Assembly: GCF_050753385.1 (NCBI RefSeq)
Contig: NZ_JBLZFZ010000036.1
Span: 1-64,000 of the forward strand
DNA: 64,000 nucleotides
Reading direction: 5' to 3'
Source of the DNA: Pantanalinema rosaneae
Lineage (GTDB): Bacteria; Cyanobacteriota; Cyanobacteriia; Leptolyngbyales; Leptolyngbyaceae
Below the pieces are notes generated by a model. It did not search any database, had not been told where the DNA came from, and saw only the letters and a list, made by a program, of their open reading frames with translations. Below are positions 35,901 to 47,300 of the stretch, piece after piece. A program made the position numbers and the translations under genes. Position 1 is the first letter of the stretch. Every line of letters begins with the position of its first letter.

Positions 35901-38900
35901 GTATCGGAGCAAGATTACCAGATTCGCAGGCTGCAACCGAAGCAGGATAGGCAGTATGCAGTGTTCTTTGTGCATCCGAGTGAGGCAATCAGCTATGCCT
36001 ACGATCGCAATCCCGATGATCCACGGGTAGGACACCAACTAACGCTAGAAGTCGATGAATTCGGTACGGTCAAGAAGTCTGCGGCAGTTGCCTATCCCAG
36101 ACGCTCAGACGCATTACCTGAACATCCTAGAGTCCGGGAAGCCCAGAGCCAAACCTACATCACCTACACGGAAGTCGATGTGATTCATCGCCCTGAGTCA
36201 GAGATGTTCTACCGAATTGGGGTGCCTGCTGAGACGCGAGTTTATGAAATCACGGTATCGACCGCTGAGGATGAACGGTTCTCGTTGGATGAGCTACGGG
36301 AAGCCATTCAAGCGGCGACAGAAATTAGCTATGAGGTGCAACCAGCTTCGGAAGTGGTGCAAAAGCGATTAGTGAAGCGCGATCGCATCCTCTATTACCG
36401 CAATGATTTATCGGGTGCATTGCCATTGGGTGCAGTTGAATCTTTGGCGCTGCCCTTTGAAGCCCATCGATTGGCGTTTACCCCTGGGCTGCTGGAGCGA
36501 GTTTATGGCGATCGTGTCAATGACACCATGCTTAGTGAAGAAGGACGTTACATTCAGCAGGATGGACTGTGGTGGATGCCGTCGGGTCACACGATCTTTG
36601 ACCCAGATCATTTTTATCTGCCGATTCAAACTATTGACCCGTTTGGGCAAACCTACACCACAACCTACGACAACTATGATCTGCTGACGGTTCAGACGGA
36701 AGATCCGTTAAACAATGTTGTCACCGTTGACAATGACTATCGAGTGCTGCAACCCAGGCAACTGACTGACCCCAATGGCAATCGTGCCCAGGTGTTGTTT
36801 GATGCGCTGGGTATGGTGGTGGCAACCGCCGTGATGGGCAAGGCGGACGAGAATCAGGGAGATTTGTTGGATGGGACGGTCAGGGCAGATTTGCTGCCCC
36901 AGGAGATTGAAGCGTTTGCTGCCGATCCATTGGGTATGGCAGCATCGCTGCTGGGCAATGCGACAACCCGGATTATCTATGACCTGGAACGATTTAGAAC
37001 GTCGAGCGAACCCGTATTTGGGGCAACGCTGGTGCGAGAAACCCATGTGAGCGATCCACTGCCACCGGATGGACTGAAAATTCAAGTAAGTTTTGGTTAC
37101 TCAGATGGGTTTGGTCGAGCCATCCAAACAAAGATTCAGGCGGAACCCGGTTCTCTTGATTTAAGCGATCCAAATGCACCAGTTGTCGATCCTCATTGGG
37201 TTGGCACGGGTTGGACGATCTTCAACAATAAAGGCAAACCCGTTAAGCAATACGAACCATTTTTCAGTGCCACCCATGAGTTTGAGTTTGCCAAACAGGT
37301 AGGTGTCAGTCCTACGCTGTTCTACGACCCGATTCAGCGAGTGATGGCGACGCTGCACCCCAACCACACCTACGAGAAGGTGGTGTTTGACCCCTGGCAA
37401 CAGACGACCTGGGATGTCAACGATACCGTGTTACTGAATCCAGCAGAAGACGAGGATGTGGGGAGTTTCTTCAATGGATTAGACGAAAGCGAGTATTTGC
37501 CAACGTGGCATGAGCAGCGCATTGGTGGAGGGCGTGGAGTAGAGGAACAACGGGCGGCTCAAAGAACAGAAGCCCATGCAGAAACCCGCAGTACGGTTCA
37601 TCTCGATACGCTGGGTCGTCCGATTTTGACCGTAGCCCACAATCGGTTTGAGGAGAACGACACACTGGTAGACGAATTCCCCGAAACGCGAGTGGGGCTG
37701 GATATTGAAGGCAACTCGCTGTATGTGGAGGATGCACGGGGCAACCTGGTGATGGTGAATGCGATGGTGACTCGCGATGAGCAGGGGCAACCGCTGCGGG
37801 ATAGCAATGGCAATCCCCTGCTTGAAGCTACTGCCTATAACCTCTTGAGTCATTCTCTCTATTCCCTCAGTTCGGATGCGGGGGAACGGTGGACGCTGAA
37901 TAATGTGGCGGGTAATCCGATTCGGGGTTGGAATAGTCGAGGTTTTGAGACCCGGCTGCTGTATGACGAATTGCAGCGTCCAACTCACTTATTTGTGCGC
38001 GAGTCGCCCGACACCTCAGAAAGGCTGGTGGAACGAACGGTATATGGCGAGAAGGTCGCTAATGCAGTGGCTTTGAACCTGCGCGGCAAGCCCTTCATGA
38101 GTTTTGATAGTGCTGGCATTGTGATCAATGCTGGACAAAACCCAGCGACGAACACTGAAGAAGCCTATGACTTTAAGGGAAATTCTCTCCGTAGTCGTCG
38201 CCAAATTGCCCGTGAATACAAGCAACAGATGGATTGGGCAACCATTGAATCTCAGTTACCCGTTGAGCCAACGGATGTTTTGGATCGTGAGGCGATCGCT
38301 CAGGCGATCACCCCCCTCGTAGAAGAAAACTTCACCGTTAGCACTGTCTACGATGCTTTGAATCGACCGATTAGCGTGATTGCTCCAGATGGCAGTGAAG
38401 CACGACCGACCTATAACGAGGCAAATCTACTGGAGCAGATGTCGGTACGCTTGCGGGGTACAGGAGAATTTGTTCCGTTCGTAACCAATATTGATTACAA
38501 CGAGAAGGGACAACGCACGTTAATTGAATATGACAACGGTGTGCGAACGGAATATTTTTATGAGCGAGAAACCTTCCGTTTAACGAATTTACGCACAACC
38601 CGCGTCGGGGAAAATGGCAATTCGTCCTTACAGAATTTGCATTACACCTACGATCCGGTGGGAAATATCACCTCGATTCGCGATGAGGCTCAGCAGACGA
38701 TCTTCTTTAATGGGGAAGTCGTATCTCCCAGTAATGACTACATCTATGATGCCATCTATCAACTGCGGCAGGCTACCGGGCGAGAACATGTTGGACAGAC
38801 GACCAACGATCCTCAAGAAAATCGCCCAGAGTTAAAGCCCCATTACGATTTCAACGATTCTACTCGGCGCAATCTGCCCCATCCCCATGATGGTCAGGCA

Positions 38901-40823
38901 ATGCGAACCTATACCGAGCAGTATCGGTATGATGCGGTGGGCAATATCCTGGCGATGATTCACGCTGCCAATGGTGGAACCTGGACGCGCAACTATGAAT
39001 ATGCAGAGGAGAATAACCGACTGCTGCGAACCAGCCTACCGCAGGAGCAATGGGGCAACTATGGTTACGATGACCACGGCAACATGACTGAAATGCCCCA
39101 CCTACCGTTGATGGAATGGGATTTCAAAGACCAGCTTCAGGCATCGTCGAAGCAGGTCCGCACTGATGGCGGTACGCCGGAAATTACTTACTATGTCTAC
39201 GATGCAGGCGGACAGCGGGTACGGAAGGTAACGGAGCGGCAGGCCGACCCAGGGGTAGAACCGACCCGTATGAAAGAGCGGATTTATTTGGGTGGGTTTG
39301 AGATTTATCGGGAATACAGCGGCGATGGCAGTACGGTAACGCTGGAGCGGGAAACGCTGCATGTGATGGATGACCAGCAGCGGATTGCGGTAGTGGAAAC
39401 CAAAGCTATTGATGTGGGAGACGGCATTAACCCACCTACGGACTTACTCACGCCCATCCGTCGCTATCAACTCAGTAATCATTTAGGCTCTGCTTCTCTG
39501 GAACTGGATGCGGGCGGAGCGGTGATTTCCTATGAGGAATATCATCCCTATGGCACAACGGCATATCAGGCTGGGCGCAGTATAGCTGAGGTGAGTTTGA
39601 AGCGGTATCGCTATACAGGTAAGGAGCGGGATGAAGAGACGGGGTTGTACTATCACGGGGCGAGGTATTATGCGCCGTGGTTAGGACGATGGACTGCGGT
39701 TGATCCCGCTAATATGATAGATGGAGTTAATCTTTACAGGTATACTCGGAACAATCCGGTAACTTTAATCGATCCCTCTGGAACCAATTCTGAGATAACT
39801 GTCCACAGCGATCCAGATCTTGCCTATCGTGCTGCGCTGGGACAGTATCAAAAAAGTTCAACCCAGGTTGATTTGGCAAATAGAGACTTCCAATCAAGCC
39901 GTGAGAATTACTCACCAGAAGTTCAGGCAGATATTGAAGACAATATTCGATATGCACAACAGCAACTCCGACAAGAATATCGGGATCTGCTGAGATTTCG
40001 GAACAATCTGCCTCAGTTACGTAAGGAATACAAGTTTGCTCAAGCACAAGCGGCACAAAAAGCAGAAGAGATAAATCAAATACGCCAAAAATTCCGCAAT
40101 GCTGAAGGGTTTGTGAATAGATTTGCTTTATTTGTAGGGACATCATTATTGGGCGTATGGGCAGCAGCAGGTGTGGGTGGTGGAGCAGTTGTCAGTAGTG
40201 GCGTTAGTGGTGGTATAGGAGGCGGAACATATAGCGGAGGTGAAGAACTTATTCGACAGTCTGAAGCTGATGAAGATTTAGATCTATTGCGTGCTGCTGA
40301 AGAAGGAGGAGAAGGTGCTGTTTATGGTACTTTATTAGGCGGTATATTTGGGAAGCTCAGTCAAGTCGTTCCTCGAATTCCAGGATATTTACGTAGGATA
40401 CCTAAAGAAGCAGGATTAACGGAAACAAATCAATTGCGTGGAATAGCTGCCGAGACAGGTCAAACATTAAAGTCAACTAGAAATGTTGCTACTGGCCGGG
40501 CAAATATAGAGGGTGTCAAGTCTTCAGCAAATGCAGTAAGTGGTCAAAAACAACCAAATCTCCCTAACAATGTAAACGCACCAAAGAGTAGAGCTTTACC
40601 GCCAGCGAACTCAAAAAGTCGGCCTGTTGACAGCGAACGTCTTATCCTTGAACACTTCGCCCGAATCATACCGAAATCTGTAGGTGGCTCTCGTGTTCGC
40701 GGCACAATCACAATTTTCTCTGAAAGAGTTCCTTGCTCGGCGTGTCAGGAAGCGGCGACGGCTTTTGAGGAATTATTTGAAGGGACAGTAAAGGTCTTTT
40801 TCTCAAACGGGGGAGTCAAATGA
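32991..40823 (+). CDS. Tc toxin TcB-TcC fusion with deaminase-like C-terminal effector
   Basis: This 2610-residue protein starts with an SpvB/TcaC-type domain (about 20-330: LPKGGGAIQGIGETFDINPV and SYDSSSGNGAFGLGWNL). Next are FG-GAP/VCBS-like repeats of the TcdB middle region (DLNGDGHADILI, DMDGDGLNDIVRI, DIDGSGATDIIYL) and a long RHS/YD-repeat shell. The RHS core lies at about 2200-2265 (YRYTGKERDEETGLYYHGAR and NLYRYTRNNPVTLIDPSG). In known Tc complexes TcB plus the RHS part of TcC form a hollow cocoon, and the RHS core cuts off the C-terminal toxin inside it. After Asp2261 the sequence is unique: a coiled, Gly-rich stretch, then D2547-S-E2549 and PCSAC (Cys2582, Cys2585), the zinc-site pattern of toxin deaminases. 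TcA follows on the same strand. The deaminase assignment is inferred from motifs. No signal peptide is present. Confidence 0.88.
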   Translation: MLSSSAKADDNQSANGKNGYVAPPPAVSLPKGGGAIQGIGETFDINPVTGTGSLSIPIAVSPGRAGFAPQISLSYDSSSGNGAFGLGWNLGVPSITRKTQKGLPQYGDAKDSDIFLLSGAEDLVPALLQQGSAWVRDTQPILVPEQVLDSDLPPSRIESVLASYPHLGTYTVQRYQPRIEGLFARIERWQHQETGDVHWRSVTKDNITSVYGKTLENRVVDPLKPFRVFEWLLCESYDDKGNVIIYQYKQENPDNVNPALIQEKNRLANGHSYTNKYLKKIFYGNQNPYQRNNWLFGVVFDYGEHGTNDPRLDDSTLEELPLEERLASDNPTPNEDQTWLHRPDAFSTFRSGFEIRTQRLCRRVLMFHQFEELGANWTLVRSTDFRYDKDPVATYLVSATQMGYVRDAPTEPYRRRSLPPLQLTYDRPQINETIQTMDAESLKNLPIGLDDAIYQWLDLDGEGISGILTEQAEGWFYKANLGEAQFAPVQLVATKPSVSNLQDSQQRLMDLAGDGQQDLVLLSKGLTGFYERGHQQNWTSFKPFKSIPNLDWNDPNLRWIDLNGDGHADILISEHEVFVWYPSKAEEGFGDSSIARKLRDEEQGAALVFADGTQSIYLADMDGDGLNDIVRIRNSEVCYWSNMGYGRFGAKVTMGKPPYFDHPELFEQRRIRLADIDGSGATDIIYLGREAVSLWFNQAGNSWGEPHRLRNFPRVDNLASVQTVDLLGNGTACLVWSSPLPGAFHQRMQYIDLMGGQKPHLLRMIQNNLGAETWLQYAASTKFYLEDKQAGTPWITKIPFPVHVVERVETIDHLSGNRFVTSYRYRHGYFDGEEREFRGFGYVEQLDTESFAAFQSEGATNATDAAFHVPPVRTKTWFHTGFYRDRNHISQLFTEEYYREPRHRIPPNATEAERAEIEARFQASLLPDTHLPTGLTAQEEHEACRALKGSLLRQEVYALDESNQSEHPYSVSEQDYQIRRLQPKQDRQYAVFFVHPSEAISYAYDRNPDDPRVGHQLTLEVDEFGTVKKSAAVAYPRRSDALPEHPRVREAQSQTYITYTEVDVIHRPESEMFYRIGVPAETRVYEITVSTAEDERFSLDELREAIQAATEISYEVQPASEVVQKRLVKRDRILYYRNDLSGALPLGAVESLALPFEAHRLAFTPGLLERVYGDRVNDTMLSEEGRYIQQDGLWWMPSGHTIFDPDHFYLPIQTIDPFGQTYTTTYDNYDLLTVQTEDPLNNVVTVDNDYRVLQPRQLTDPNGNRAQVLFDALGMVVATAVMGKADENQGDLLDGTVRADLLPQEIEAFAADPLGMAASLLGNATTRIIYDLERFRTSSEPVFGATLVRETHVSDPLPPDGLKIQVSFGYSDGFGRAIQTKIQAEPGSLDLSDPNAPVVDPHWVGTGWTIFNNKGKPVKQYEPFFSATHEFEFAKQVGVSPTLFYDPIQRVMATLHPNHTYEKVVFDPWQQTTWDVNDTVLLNPAEDEDVGSFFNGLDESEYLPTWHEQRIGGGRGVEEQRAAQRTEAHAETRSTVHLDTLGRPILTVAHNRFEENDTLVDEFPETRVGLDIEGNSLYVEDARGNLVMVNAMVTRDEQGQPLRDSNGNPLLEATAYNLLSHSLYSLSSDAGERWTLNNVAGNPIRGWNSRGFETRLLYDELQRPTHLFVRESPDTSERLVERTVYGEKVANAVALNLRGKPFMSFDSAGIVINAGQNPATNTEEAYDFKGNSLRSRRQIAREYKQQMDWATIESQLPVEPTDVLDREAIAQAITPLVEENFTVSTVYDALNRPISVIAPDGSEARPTYNEANLLEQMSVRLRGTGEFVPFVTNIDYNEKGQRTLIEYDNGVRTEYFYERETFRLTNLRTTRVGENGNSSLQNLHYTYDPVGNITSIRDEAQQTIFFNGEVVSPSNDYIYDAIYQLRQATGREHVGQTTNDPQENRPELKPHYDFNDSTRRNLPHPHDGQAMRTYTEQYRYDAVGNILAMIHAANGGTWTRNYEYAEENNRLLRTSLPQEQWGNYGYDDHGNMTEMPHLPLMEWDFKDQLQASSKQVRTDGGTPEITYYVYDAGGQRVRKVTERQADPGVEPTRMKERIYLGGFEIYREYSGDGSTVTLERETLHVMDDQQRIAVVETKAIDVGDGINPPTDLLTPIRRYQLSNHLGSASLELDAGGAVISYEEYHPYGTTAYQAGRSIAEVSLKRYRYTGKERDEETGLYYHGARYYAPWLGRWTAVDPANMIDGVNLYRYTRNNPVTLIDPSGTNSEITVHSDPDLAYRAALGQYQKSSTQVDLANRDFQSSRENYSPEVQADIEDNIRYAQQQLRQEYRDLLRFRNNLPQLRKEYKFAQAQAAQKAEEINQIRQKFRNAEGFVNRFALFVGTSLLGVWAAAGVGGGAVVSSGVSGGIGGGTYSGGEELIRQSEADEDLDLLRAAEEGGEGAVYGTLLGGIFGKLSQVVPRIPGYLRRIPKEAGLTETNQLRGIAAETGQTLKSTRNVATGRANIEGVKSSANAVSGQKQPNLPNNVNAPKSRALPPANSKSRPVDSERLILEHFARIIPKSVGGSRVRGTITIFSERVPCSACQEAATAFEELFEGTVKVFFSNGGVK

Positions 40824-40965
40824 TGGAACCGGGACTGTGCTCGTCGTCAAGATGTGCAATCGCCCGATCTCATAAGTTGGATTGACGCAACGAAACCTGA
40901 CATTAACCAAGTACTAACAAAGCGTTAAAAGCATCAGAATTAAAAGGCGAAAAATGTAAATTCAG

Positions 40966-41292
40966 ATGAAAAATACGGTCGGCACCTATCAAATATCAAT
41001 TCCTACAGATGCTGATCGCGCAGCCTTGGAGGAACTAATGAAAACAGACGTGTTCTCAACAGTGGAAGTGGACAACTAGACTCGCGGTGGCATTGTGACC
41101 GCTCAGTATCTGTTGAAAAATGAATCCCCCGATTCTGAGCACGACTACGCCTGGATCGTTCATTGGGAAAAACAGGGAGGCTCCCCCTTTGGTTCTAGAC
41201 ATACTCCCCCCGATCCTGCCTCAAAACTGACCGCTTTTGGAGCCAAAACCTCATTCATCCGATACACCGTAGAAGCTGAGCAAACTCAGTGA
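40966..41292 (+). pseudogene. small ORF between the toxin genes, interrupted by in-frame TAG
   Basis: ATG 40966 opens MKNTVGTYQISIPTDADRAA and stops at TAG 41077-41079 after 37 codons. The same frame continues without another stop as TRGGIVTAQYLLKNESPDSE, HDYAWIVHWEKQGGSPFGSR and on to TGA at 41290-41292. Together they make one 108-codon reading frame with protein-like composition on both sides. A GTG at 41095 could start the second half alone (65 aa). I recognise no family. It may be a small protein of the toxin operon broken by a nonsense mutation, a readthrough gene, or a sequencing error. Distance to the TcA gene is 45 bp. Confidence 0.5.
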
Positions 41293-41337
41293 ATCTCTTA
41301 GCTAGAACTTAATTCCTTAACAGAAGGAGCCCCCACC

Positions 41338-44300
41338 ATGCCTGCTCGAAAATTTGCCATTCAAGGTCGTGTTGTCGATCGCGAAACTGAAGATGGTATC
41401 CCTAATCTGACCATCACTGCCACTGCTATCAACGTCAGAACCATCGACGATGTCTTTGCTCGCGCCACCACTGATGAGCAGGGTAACTTCACCATGAAGT
41501 TTACCGACCTAGATTTGCAGGCATACGCAGGGCAGATCCCTTCTCCACTATTTTTCAACATCTATCAGGGCGACTTTCTACTGGAAGACACCCGCAGCAC
41601 GCGCACCTGGTCACTCAGTGCCGATGGCGTCAATCCCATCACCCGACTGACCATTGAGATCGCCCGTACTCAGGAAACCTTTATTGTCCGCGGTCACATT
41701 GTCACCAGCGACGGCTCCCCGCCAACTCAACGCCTGACTGTACGGGCATCCAATCAAGGGATTGGCAGAACTACTGTCCTGGCTTCCGAACGTATTCAGA
41801 CAGATGGCAGTTACGAAATTGAGTACTCTCGCAACCAGTTAGAACCAGGGCAAGAGCGGGCAAACCTGGTGGTAGAAGTGTTTGGCGTTTTAATCAGTCG
41901 TCCTCCGCGTCCGCTAGTTACGTCACCCCTCATTCTCAACGCCGATCCAGAAGAAACCATTAACCTGGCGCTCCCTGACCCCGATCAAGATTTTCGCGGA
42001 CTCTCCCTCTACGCTGAACTCCGCTCTCAACTATCCCCCCATATTCCTGCGGATAGCCTTAATACCCTCACTGACCGCGATATTATCCTGCTGGCACAAA
42101 AAGCTCAGATGACTGAACAACAAGCCAGCTACCTGATACAGGCATTCCGCTTGTCTGAACACACCAGTCTTGATCCCGCTATCTGGTTTGCCCTTTTTAG
42201 TCAGGGATCTTCCCTTGACTTGGCAATCTTACTGGCAGAAGGAGAAACGATTCACCGAACTCAGTTATCAGACGCGATCGCGGCTAACATTATCGGTCAG
42301 TCTTATGAGCCGCAAATTGACGACATTATTGCCCGTTTGCAAGCATTAGCAATTGAAGAAACCTTAGCCGATCGCGAGGAACCCACGGATCAACCTTCCA
42401 TCCGCGCCGTACTGAACCGCACTCGCCTCTCTTCCGAACAGAAACAGACCTTTCTACGCACCTGGACTGCTCAAAAATCGTCTCCTCAAGAATTCTGGAC
42501 TACTCTGCGCCAGAGTAATGACTTTCAAAATGAGGAAGTCAGCGAAATTCAGCGAGTTACTCAATTGAACATTTTGAGTTTAGGGCATACCCGAATGGCT
42601 GATAGCCTCCTACAGAATGGAGTGCGTGATGCGAAGCAGGTTGCCACCCTGGAGGTTGATAATCTTTTGGACTTAATGACCAATGTAGATCCACCAGAAG
42701 AAGTGGAAGGGGTATCGATCGCCGAGCGTAAACGAAACTATGCCGGAAAAATGCTGGAGTTAGCCATCCAGTCCTTCCCCACAACGCGCCTTCTGCACAA
42801 GTGGACCACTGATCCTGAAGTCAATACAGAAGACATCGCTACCTTTAGCCGTAACAATGGAGAGTTTGAATTTAAGACAACCAATGTTCGCAAATATCTT
42901 AGAGATAATCCCCAAGCTCTAGAGGGAGTGCGCGATCGCGAAGCACTAACTGCTCAACTTGAAGGTATAAGTCGCCTCTTCAGCCTCATTCCCCAGGACG
43001 ATAAGTTTAATGCATTGCGAACCCTCTGGCGGAGCGATGTACCCAATTCTGCCTTTGGCATTGTTCGTCTAGGCGAAAGTGCCTTTGTTCGTCAATTTGA
43101 AGGAGAACTGCAAGCAGAGCAAGCCAAGGAAATATATGCCTACGCCAAACACAAAGCGGCGGTCACAACTGCCACGCTGATGCGATATTCACAGGTGTTC
43201 AATCCGATTCAAATGTATGCCCTGAATTGGACTGGACCCAAGCAATTACCCGATGACATACCTGATTGGGGCACCCTGTTTGGCTCTCTCGATTTTTGTG
43301 AATGCCAGCACTGCCGTTCGATTCAAAGCCCTGCGGCTTACCTAGTTGATTTGCTGCAATTTTTAGATCAAGCCAATGCAGGTAATCGCTCTGGGCTAGA
43401 TCAGCTACTGCGGCAACGCCCTGACCTGGCACACATTCAACTGGATTGCGCCAATACCAATACCGCTATGCCTTACATTGATCTGGTGAATGAGGTGCTG
43501 GAAAACGCAGTTGTTAACGGGCTGACTCTCTCCATCGCAGACACGCCGCAAACGACCCTAACCACAGAAGAGTTACGCGCCAATCCAGAGCATATTCGTC
43601 CAGAAGCCTACGACGGTGTTCTCGCTCTCCTGAGCGAGAACCCTACCTGGTCGCTGCCTTTTGATCTCTCCCATGAGGAACGCCAAATTTATCTCAATCA
43701 CCTGGGTATTAGCGTTTCTCAACTCATGGATACCTTCCATCGTCCCGGCGAAGCACCCGAAGCCATCGATCGCGCAATGGCAGCATTGGGAATGACTCTG
43801 ATCGAACGTCGAATCATCACCGGAGAAACAGGCGAACATGGACTGGGCACCAGTAATGCAATACTACCCATGCTGAAGCGATCGCAACTGGATTACGATA
43901 CCCTCAACGATCTGCTCATCTCCCGATTCTTTAATCCCACCCATAAAGCGATCGAGTTCGAGGGGGATTCCTGCGCCCTGGAGGATGCCACATTAGATTT
44001 GACGACTGATGAACGCGATCGCCTGCATCGGTTTACCCGCTTATATCGACTCATTGGTTGGTCAATCACAGATCTCGATCAGGCAATTGTCGTGATTGGC
44101 GATCGCACTATTAATAATGCTTTCCTGATCCAACTGGCTTATCTGAAGCAGTTAAAAGAACGGTTTAAACTGCCGATTTCAGAATTACTGAGTTGGTGGG
44201 CAAACATTCCTACTCACTCCTCTGGTGATGAGAAGTCCTGGTACGAGCGGCTATTTCTCAATCCGGCTGTTAATGATTTGAAAGAACGAGACCCGCAAAA

Positions 44301-47300
44301 TCCCAATAGAATTAATCAACTGTTTGCATTAAATACCAACAGGACTGAAATACGTAGACCCAATGAGCGGCAGTTTTTCCTGACTGAGGAAGAGCTAGAG
44401 CCAGAAATTACACCACTCATTTTGGCAGCCATTAACATCTCGGCTGATGAACTGCGGCTCCTGATTCAAGAAACATTACCTGACGACAACATCAATCTAG
44501 CAAATCTCTCCCATCTCTACCGTGTTGCATCCTTCTCACGAGCACTCAGGATTTCCATTCAGGATTATCTGGTTCTAGCACGCCTGACGGGGCAACAGGG
44601 GCTTACCCACTTCAACTTATCTGATGCCACATCTCAACCCGCTACACCTGAGATCACTTGGAATTTTATCCAACAATTTGACTCGTTGACTGCCTCCGGA
44701 TTCAAAATTCAAGAGTTGGATTATTTGCTTGTCCATCGGTTCTTACCCACCTTTCCATTACCGTTTACAAATGAGGCGATCGCCATCACTCTGGCAGAAC
44801 TACAAACCGAACTGAGAAAGATTAGGCTTTCTCAACCGTTAGCGAGTTTGCAACCGGCTGAACTGAAAGAACTATTAGCTGAGAAACTACCCCTAATCGT
44901 TGAAGATACTGAAACTGCGATCGCAATTATCGAGGGTACTTCTGACCCCGATTTTGACCTCACTGATGAAGCACAACAAACTTACCTGGAAGAAAACTTT
45001 TCTAGTTTCCTAGATATTCCATTAGCGATTCAAAATCTGGTTCAGGATGGTTTAACTGAGTCGAGTGCGCGTATTTTGTTTGTCCTTCAACCCCTATTGA
45101 ATTTCCTTTCCCAAAATGTGGTGATTCAACAGTTAACCAGTGCAATCGGGCTGGAGACAGAGGTGTGTGAAGCATTACTGAAACGGCACCTATCCCATCC
45201 TCAAGATACAAATCAGCGGGCGATCGCTGTTTTTCTCGATGAAGCGTTCATCTACAGCAATCTCAATACGGCAGAAGCGATTGCTGCTGTGTTGAATGCA
45301 GCCCCCATGCCCGCAGATGTAGATCCAGTTGATGTACTTCGGCTCCAGAATACTCGCGCCATTTTTTACCGATTGGCAAAGCTATTTAGAATCTTCAAAC
45401 AGTTGACTATTCCCACCTCAGAACTAGATTTCGTTTTCACCCTGGGGAATTCAATCGGTTGGTATGACTTAGCAAATATTCCAATTGCCTCTATCGAACA
45501 AGCTGAGTCCCCAAATCTAATAGCCTGGTTACGATTGAGTGATAGCTATCGGTTGAATCGACAGATTTTTACCGGAACGTTTTCAGTGGTTCAATTGCTC
45601 AATTTAATTCACAATGGCGCAATTGACCGGGAATCGATGTTGGCAATGCTGAGTGAGCAAACCGGATGGAATATTGTTGCCCTAAGATTTTTGACTGGCG
45701 ATCGCGGCTATAACTTCAGTTTTCCCCAAGATTTTCAAGACGAGCGCTGGCTAGAGCGGTTGCAGCAAGCATTTCATTTAATTCAGAAATCAGGGGTCAC
45801 CGCCTCTCAAATCTGGCGCTGGAATACACCGAATGCCAATTCCGATCTCGCCCAACAAATTCGCAATGCGGCTAAAGCCCGTTACGATGTTCAGCAGTGG
45901 TTAGAGATTGCGCCAGAGTTGAGCGATCGTCTGCGTATCAAACGTCGTAATGCGCTCCGCGATTATTTGATCGCTACTCACAGTGAATTCAGAGATGCCG
46001 ATGATCTTTACGCTCATTTTCTGATCGATTCAGAAATGGCTCCCTGCTTCATGACCTCTCGTATTAGACAAGCCATTTCTTCAGTTCAACTCTTCGTTCA
46101 CCGCGTTTTTCTGGGGTTGGAACCCAATGTTCATTTCGATCGCGATGAGGCGGAGCAATGGGCATGGCGCAAAAACTACCGTGTTTGGGAAGCTAACCGC
46201 AAAGTATTCTTGTATCCCGAAAACTACGCTGAACCAGAACTGCGGGACGACAAAACCCCCTTCTTTGAAGAACTACGCGAAGCCCTACTCCAGGAAGAAG
46301 TTACGGCTGATGCGGTTGAACGCGCTTATTTGACGTATCTCAGGCGCTTAGATGAAGTTGCCCGTTTAGAAATCAGTGGACTGTATGTAGAAGATGAAGT
46401 GGTTCACATCTTTGCCCGCACTAGAGGAGTGCCGCCCATTTATTACTACCGTCGCTGGGTCGATCAATCCTACTTTACTGCCTGGGAGAAGGTAGACATC
46501 ACGATTGAAGGCAATCATTTACTTCCAGTTGTTTATAATCGTCGTCTCTGGTTGCTGTGGCCCACCTTTACAGAGAAAGCTGTAACTCCTTCATCATCGC
46601 AATTAGAATCGAGTCCTCCCAATTCTCCTGAAAAATATTGGGAAATCAAACTCTCCTGGAGTGAGTTGCGAAATGGCAAGTGGAGTACACCCAAAACATC
46701 TGAGGGATATATTTCCACAAACACACGCTCCATGAGTAAAGGATTTGAAAGGGGAGACCAGAAAAGATATTATTTCTGGGCTAAAGTTTCTTCGACGGGA
46801 AGATTGGAGATTTTCCCATTTTTCCATTATCCCATTGGGCGTGTTTATGAAGTTGTTAGATTACCAGGCATGATTCGTCGAATCCGAATCAACAATCCTT
46901 TCGATGTAAATCAGCCTAATCAATTTTTCCGCTTTGAGGGTTGTAACAGTAGCCCCGTGATTATCCGTGATACCTATTCAAGTCCTGAATCTGGAGTTCA
47001 TATTAGGAAAGCTATTCCTTATCGGGTACCTAACTCTAGCTTCCGAAGCTATATGAAGTTTGAGCAAGCTACAAAAATGACAATGTTTTCGTATATTGAG
47101 GTAGATGCGGACGGCAAAATTATTAGTAAAAACAGCAAAATTGAAAAGATACTGTCTAAAGCTCCTTCCTCCTTTTACACTACTCCACCTCACCAACACC
47201 TCCATTTTCATTCACAATCCCCTTTCTTCTATGAGGATGCTGAACGAACATTCTTTGTAATTCCAGAAACTGTCTACAAATCTAACTCTGGCTCCCGAGA

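Noticed and set aside
40824..40965. Displaced alternative toxin C-terminus downstream of the TcC stop
   Set aside because: RHS loci often keep orphan toxin tips, but the 140 bp here hold several stops in all frames and no toxin motif.
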